A stretch of 43,902 nucleotides of DNA, from assembly GCA_903863845.1 (NCBI GenBank), contig CAIPDP010000041.1, positions 1 through 43,902 on the forward strand, read 5' to 3'. A model generated the notes under the pieces. The model saw nothing but the letters and a program-made list of their open reading frames with translations. It was not told where the DNA came from and did no database searches. Position numbers and translations under genes: made by a program. Source of the stretch: an uncultured Mucilaginibacter sp. Lineage in GTDB: Bacteria; Bacteroidota; Bacteroidia; Sphingobacteriales; Sphingobacteriaceae. Below are positions 42,893-43,902 of the stretch, piece after piece. The stretch's first letter is position 1. Each line of letters begins with the position of its first letter.

Positions 42893-43699
42893 ATGAAAGG
42901 ATTCATACTATCGTTCCGTTCCGAGTTCTATAAAACGCGCAAAACCGCTGCTTTCTGGAGTGCGATCATATTACCGCTGGCGATTTGCATTCTGTTATTC
43001 TTTGGTTTTTTTAGCCACAGCGACAACCTTGCAAAACAGCCTGGCGCAGCACTTTGGTTTCAATTTTCGGGTGCGATATTGGGGGTAATGGGTTCGTTGC
43101 TATTACCAATGCTGATCGTATTTATCGCCTATTCTGTCAATAATATCGAACACAAAGCCGAAACCTGGAAAACCTTGTTCACGTTACCGATTTCCAAATT
43201 TTCGGTTTACTCGGCCAAATACCTTTATGCGCTGTTCCTGGTGATCCTCTGCCTGGCCCTCTTTCTGCTTTTTACGCTTGGTTTTGGCAACCTGCTTGCC
43301 GTAGTTAAACCAACCCTGAAGTTTAACGAGTACCACATGGAAAGCTTTTTGGCGCAGATCTATCTCAAATTACTGCTCTCGTCATTAGGCATCCTATCCA
43401 TCCAGTTTTTACTCAGTTTATTGTTTCGCGATTTTCTTAAACCAATGGGCATTGGTTTCGCCGCAACCATTGTGGGCGTTATACTGGCAGGAACCGGCTG
43501 GCAATATGCCTACCTGTATCCTTACTCACATGCGATGCTTACCGTCAAAAGTATGCATTCCGCCAAAGGTGGAAACGACCAGGCCATGCCTCAACTAGCT
43601 GTCGACCTGTTTACCAAAGATATTTGGGTAAGTCTGGCGGTAGCAGTTGGTGTATTTATTATTGGATATTTTATTATCCTGAAGAAAAGCGTCAAATAA
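42893..43699 (+). CDS. ABC-2 type transporter permease
   Basis: A 268-residue polytopic protein with about six helices (for example AFWSAIILPLAICILLFFGF, SLLLPMLIVFIAYSV, YALFLVILCLALFLLFTLGF and VSLAVAVGVFIIGYFIILKK). The ABC-2 pattern, size and pairing with a BcrA-like ATPase fit a lantibiotic/bacitracin-type resistance exporter permease. The substrate is unknown. It is the last gene of the three-gene unit. Confidence 0.85.
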   Translation: MKGFILSFRSEFYKTRKTAAFWSAIILPLAICILLFFGFFSHSDNLAKQPGAALWFQFSGAILGVMGSLLLPMLIVFIAYSVNNIEHKAETWKTLFTLPISKFSVYSAKYLYALFLVILCLALFLLFTLGFGNLLAVVKPTLKFNEYHMESFLAQIYLKLLLSSLGILSIQFLLSLLFRDFLKPMGIGFAATIVGVILAGTGWQYAYLYPYSHAMLTVKSMHSAKGGNDQAMPQLAVDLFTKDIWVSLAVAVGVFIIGYFIILKKSVK

Positions 43700-43713
43700 G
43701 TATCCGCCTTTTT

Positions 43714-43902
43714 TCAACGCGTCGGTTTAGGCACTACCGGCAAACTCTCGTGGCCTTCGCTATCAATCGATTGCACTGCAAACAGGTAATTATCTTTCGA
43801 GTAATTCAATGATACATGGGTATCGGCTACAAAAATTTTCTTCTCCCAATATGGGCTGATCGTTTCGCGAACCAATACATTATATCCCGCAGGCTTTTTA
43901 CC
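43714..43902 (-). CDS. M28-type peptidase, C-terminal fragment (probable)
   Basis: The right window edge cuts this gene; only the last 62 codons and the stop are present. The residues GYNVLVRETISPYWEKKIF and NYLFAVQSIDSEGHESLPVV form a fibronectin-III-like ending that I associate with secreted M28 family peptidases of Bacteroidota. The catalytic part lies outside the window, so the name rests on this tail only. The stop lies 14 bp from the permease stop on the opposite strand. Confidence 0.6.
   Translation of the reverse strand, partial: GKKPAGYNVLVRETISPYWEKKIFVADTHVSLNYSKDNYLFAVQSIDSEGHESLPVVPKPTR

Overview
The window looks like chromosome from a Bacteroidota bacterium, most likely family Sphingobacteriaceae (Mucilaginibacter/Pedobacter-like). 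Grounds: type IX secretion/gliding genes (porV, gldJ), a Bacteroidota-type ExbB-ExbD-ExbD-TonB cluster, repeated matches to the Bacteroidota -7 promoter element TAnnTTTG, weak or absent Shine-Dalgarno sequences, and a short NuoG. The genus is an inference from gene content. I see no phage, insertion sequence, CRISPR array, rRNA or tRNA.

Layout. 1-2408 (+): end of a GCS2-type carboxylate-amine ligase, a class I glutamine amidotransferase and an ATP-grasp protein, a probable amide/peptide ligase cluster. 2472-6138 (+): a 52-residue Cys-rich membrane protein, then an 1122-residue GH18-like / polysaccharide deacetylase / GT2 fusion. 6167-9734: ispF and porV (-), divergent from gldJ (+). 9804-27900 (-): biotin carrier protein, DUF4159 protein, rsmE, CNNM/CBS protein, ppa, DedA protein, and a complete complex I locus (nuoN back to nuoA). 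The nuo locus carries two small paralogous membrane proteins between nuoE and nuoF. 27971-33919 (-): TPR protein, PstS-like lipoprotein, small membrane protein, TonB, two ExbD and ExbB. 33920-34462 has no gene. 34463-35744 (-): SUI1-like factor and a diacylglycerol kinase family protein. 35821-37211 (+): SAM-II-like riboswitch and metK. 37413-39831: DUF4184 protein, YqaE/Pmp3 protein (-), NUDIX hydrolase and PlsC-type acyltransferase. 39842-41684 (-): LytTR response regulator and its histidine kinase. 41789-43699 (+): small membrane protein, ABC ATPase and ABC permease. 43714-43902 (-): C-terminal end of a probable M28-type peptidase.

How the parts work together. Complex I, the TonB motor and the nearby pyrophosphatase are core energy functions of the cell envelope. 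PorV and GldJ belong to type IX secretion/gliding. The deacetylase/GT2 fusion is probably an exopolysaccharide synthase and modifier. The kinase/regulator pair is divergent from an ABC exporter and may regulate it.

The items most worth a second look are the SAM-II-like leader of metK and its overlapping terminator-like helix, the twin small proteins inside the nuo operon, a duplicated start codon in the histidine kinase gene, 14-bp periodic repeats in two intergenic gaps, and -7 elements placed directly before start codons (possible leaderless mRNAs).
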